Of a DNA stretch of 64,000 bases, positions 62,863-64,000 are shown one piece after another; the first letter of the stretch is position 1; every line of letters starts with the position of its first letter. The notes beneath the pieces are model-generated. The model was given only the letters and a program-made list of their open reading frames with translations, did no database searches and was not told the origin of the DNA. The translations under genes and the position numbers were made by a program. Where the stretch lies: contig NZ_PITQ01000002.1 in assembly GCF_002834385.1 (NCBI RefSeq), forward strand, positions 186,001 through 250,000, given 5' to 3'. Source of the stretch: Rahnella sp. AA (GTDB lineage Bacteria > Pseudomonadota > Gammaproteobacteria > Enterobacterales > Enterobacteriaceae).

Positions 62863-63080
62863 CTGTCAGCCAAAGCACGTATCGCATCACCATGAACTCC
62901 CATCATTTCTTCGAATTCGCGGTCAAGCTTGTGTTTGAGGAATGCCGCATATTCTTCTGCACTGATGATCACAGCTGGCGCTTTACCCCGGCGGGTAATG
63001 GTGACTGGCTCACCCTCTGCAGCCATCTGAATAACATCAGCTAGATTTTGACGGGCATCGGTGTAGTTAAATTCTTTCAT
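62859..63080 (-). CDS. phd: Phd/YefM-family antitoxin
   Basis: 73 residues: MKEFNYTDARQNLADVIQMAAEGEPVTITRRGKAPAVIISAEEYAAFL is a full Phd DNA-binding domain, with a C-terminal segment (KHKLDREFEEMMGVHGDAIRALADR) that should bind Doc. A palindromic operator lies just upstream, consistent with Phd-Doc autoregulation. Confidence 0.92.
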   Translation of the reverse strand: MKEFNYTDARQNLADVIQMAAEGEPVTITRRGKAPAVIISAEEYAAFLKHKLDREFEEMMGVHGDAIRALADR

Positions 63081-63100
63081 AATTATTTGCCCTTTACGTT

Positions 63101-63138
63101 AAAGGTACATAAAACATGTACAGGTAAAATGTACCTTT
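63101..63138. promoter_or_regulatory. Palindromic operator of phd-doc
   Basis: AAAGGTACAT (63101-63110) and ATGTACCTTT (63129-63138) are exact inverses. An extra ATGTAC (63116-63121) lies between, giving three half-site-like units, a pattern expected for cooperative Phd binding. The remaining bases to 63301 show nothing further. Confidence 0.72.
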
Positions 63139-63301
63139 TAAACATCTGGCTGGCAAATTAAACATCGTTATGTCCTGTATAAATGATCGGCAGGACGCAC
63201 TATTGGATATCAACTCATCTCATGCCAGCGGAATCGCCCATTTTTCCAGGACATCCCGCAAAACTGACTTCAGTTTAATGTTTGTCAGCTTAGCATGGCT
63301 T

Positions 63302-64000
63302 TTATCGCAAAAAAGGTAACACCTTCTCCAGCAGCAGTTCCGGTTGTTCTTCGGCAATATAATGGCCGCAAGGCAGCGCTTCCCCCTGCACGTCTTCCGC
63401 AACTTTGCGCCACTCTTCCAGCGGCGCAAAACATTGACCGACCGTGCCTTTCGCGCCCCAAAGCACCAGCAACGGACAACTCAGTTTGCGGGCTGCATCC
63501 AGATCTTCTTTGTCGTGTTGCAGGTCGATACTTGCCGACGCCCGGTAGTCCTCGCAAATCCCGCGCGCCGTTCCATTTTGTTGGAGACAGCGCAAATAAT
63601 CTGCGTAAGCTTCGTCGGTGAAAGGCTGCATACCGCCGCTGCGGCTGCCCATGACGCTGCGCAGATACTGATCCGGATCGGCGGTGATCAGCGTTTCCGG
63701 CAGCGGCGCCGGGCGGATCAGGAAAAACCAGTGCCAGTAAGCACGGGCAAAAGCTTCATTGGTTTGCTGATACATAGAAAGCGTCGGCGCGATATCCATC
63801 AGCACCAGGCGTTTAACGGCCTGTGGATGATCCAGCGCCAGCCGGTGCGCCACGCGGGCACCCCGGTCATGGGCAATAACGCTGAACCGGCTGAAGCCGA
63901 GGGCGGCCATTAACTCCTGCTGGTCTCGCGCCATTTCGCGTTTGCTGTAGCGCAGATGTTCCGCATCGGGTTCGGGTTTGCCGCTGTCGCCATAGCCACG
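63302..64000 (-). CDS. Alpha/beta hydrolase, haloacetate dehalogenase-like (5' end outside window)
   Basis: 233 codons, open to the window edge and lacking the N-terminus. RGYGDSGKPEPD is the family's first visible motif. The nucleophile elbow IAHDRGARVAHRLALDHP has aspartate, as in fluoroacetate/haloacetate dehalogenases (HDRGAR). The C-terminal histidine lies in LPCGHYIAEEQPE. SMYQQTNEAFARAYWHWFFLIRPAPLPE matches the cap domain. The substrate is unproven. Confidence 0.85.
   Translation of the reverse strand, partial: RGYGDSGKPEPDAEHLRYSKREMARDQQELMAALGFSRFSVIAHDRGARVAHRLALDHPQAVKRLVLMDIAPTLSMYQQTNEAFARAYWHWFFLIRPAPLPETLITADPDQYLRSVMGSRSGGMQPFTDEAYADYLRCLQQNGTARGICEDYRASASIDLQHDKEDLDAARKLSCPLLVLWGAKGTVGQCFAPLEEWRKVAEDVQGEALPCGHYIAEEQPELLLEKVLPFLR

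Overview
The window is chromosomal DNA of a gammaproteobacterium in the order Enterobacterales. Gene content, protein similarity to Escherichia coli, moderate GC, ERIC elements and CRP/ArgR/GalS/BetI-type sites all fit. The combination of gsi, bet, mgl and art loci in this order looks most like Yersiniaceae (Rahnella, Ewingella, Serratia and relatives), but the genus is an inference from memory. Nearly all of the DNA is coding, about 57 genes, with few long gaps. No tRNA, rRNA, CRISPR array, prophage or transposase was seen.

Layout. (1) 1-17.1 kb is collinear with one E. coli block: ybjD (partial), lysO, hcp-hcr, poxB, ltaE, ybjT, ybjS, amiD, ybjQ, ybjP, artPIQM, artJ. It covers nitrosative stress, pyruvate oxidation, threonine aldolase, peptidoglycan recycling and arginine uptake. 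(2) 17.3-33 kb matches a second, distant E. coli block: cdd, (maeA), sanA, mglCAB-galS, yeiB, folE, yeiG, here with an MFS/LysR pair and frmA added beside yeiG to make a glutathione-dependent formaldehyde pathway. (3) 33-34.5 kb is an AT-rich cassette with an orphan MazF/PemK-like gene between two inverted copies of an unnamed structured repeat. (4) 34.5-49 kb has gsiABCD-iaaA (glutathione import) and moeAB, with about 5.5 kb inserted between iaaA and moeA. The insert holds two paralogous TsgA-like transporters around a LysR gene and a purine nucleoside phosphorylase, then a CPBP protease and a stand-alone DeoR HTH gene. (5) 49-55 kb has ybiT, tsx, a Xre-RES toxin-antitoxin pair, and two tandem DUF606 transporters with a LysR gene. 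(6) 55-64 kb has a second inverted pair of the structured repeat, elaA, the choline-to-betaine betIBA/betT locus, a phd-doc toxin-antitoxin pair and a partial alpha/beta hydrolase.

Themes. Nucleoside salvage recurs: cdd, the phosphorylase with its two candidate permeases, and the outer-membrane channel tsx, with CRP-like palindromes upstream of cdd and tsx. Sugar uptake (mgl) carries its own CRP and GalS sites. Three toxin-type loci (MazF-like, RES, Doc) lie within 30 kb.

The least explained material is the four-copy repeat family at 33.1, 34.2, 55.1 and 55.5 kb. The copies share two core motifs separated by hairpins. Between copies A and B one hairpin keeps its pairing and loop while its stem sequence changes, which points to a structured RNA or a cruciform-forming element. 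Recognition of all genes here rests on memory of family sequences; no database search was run.
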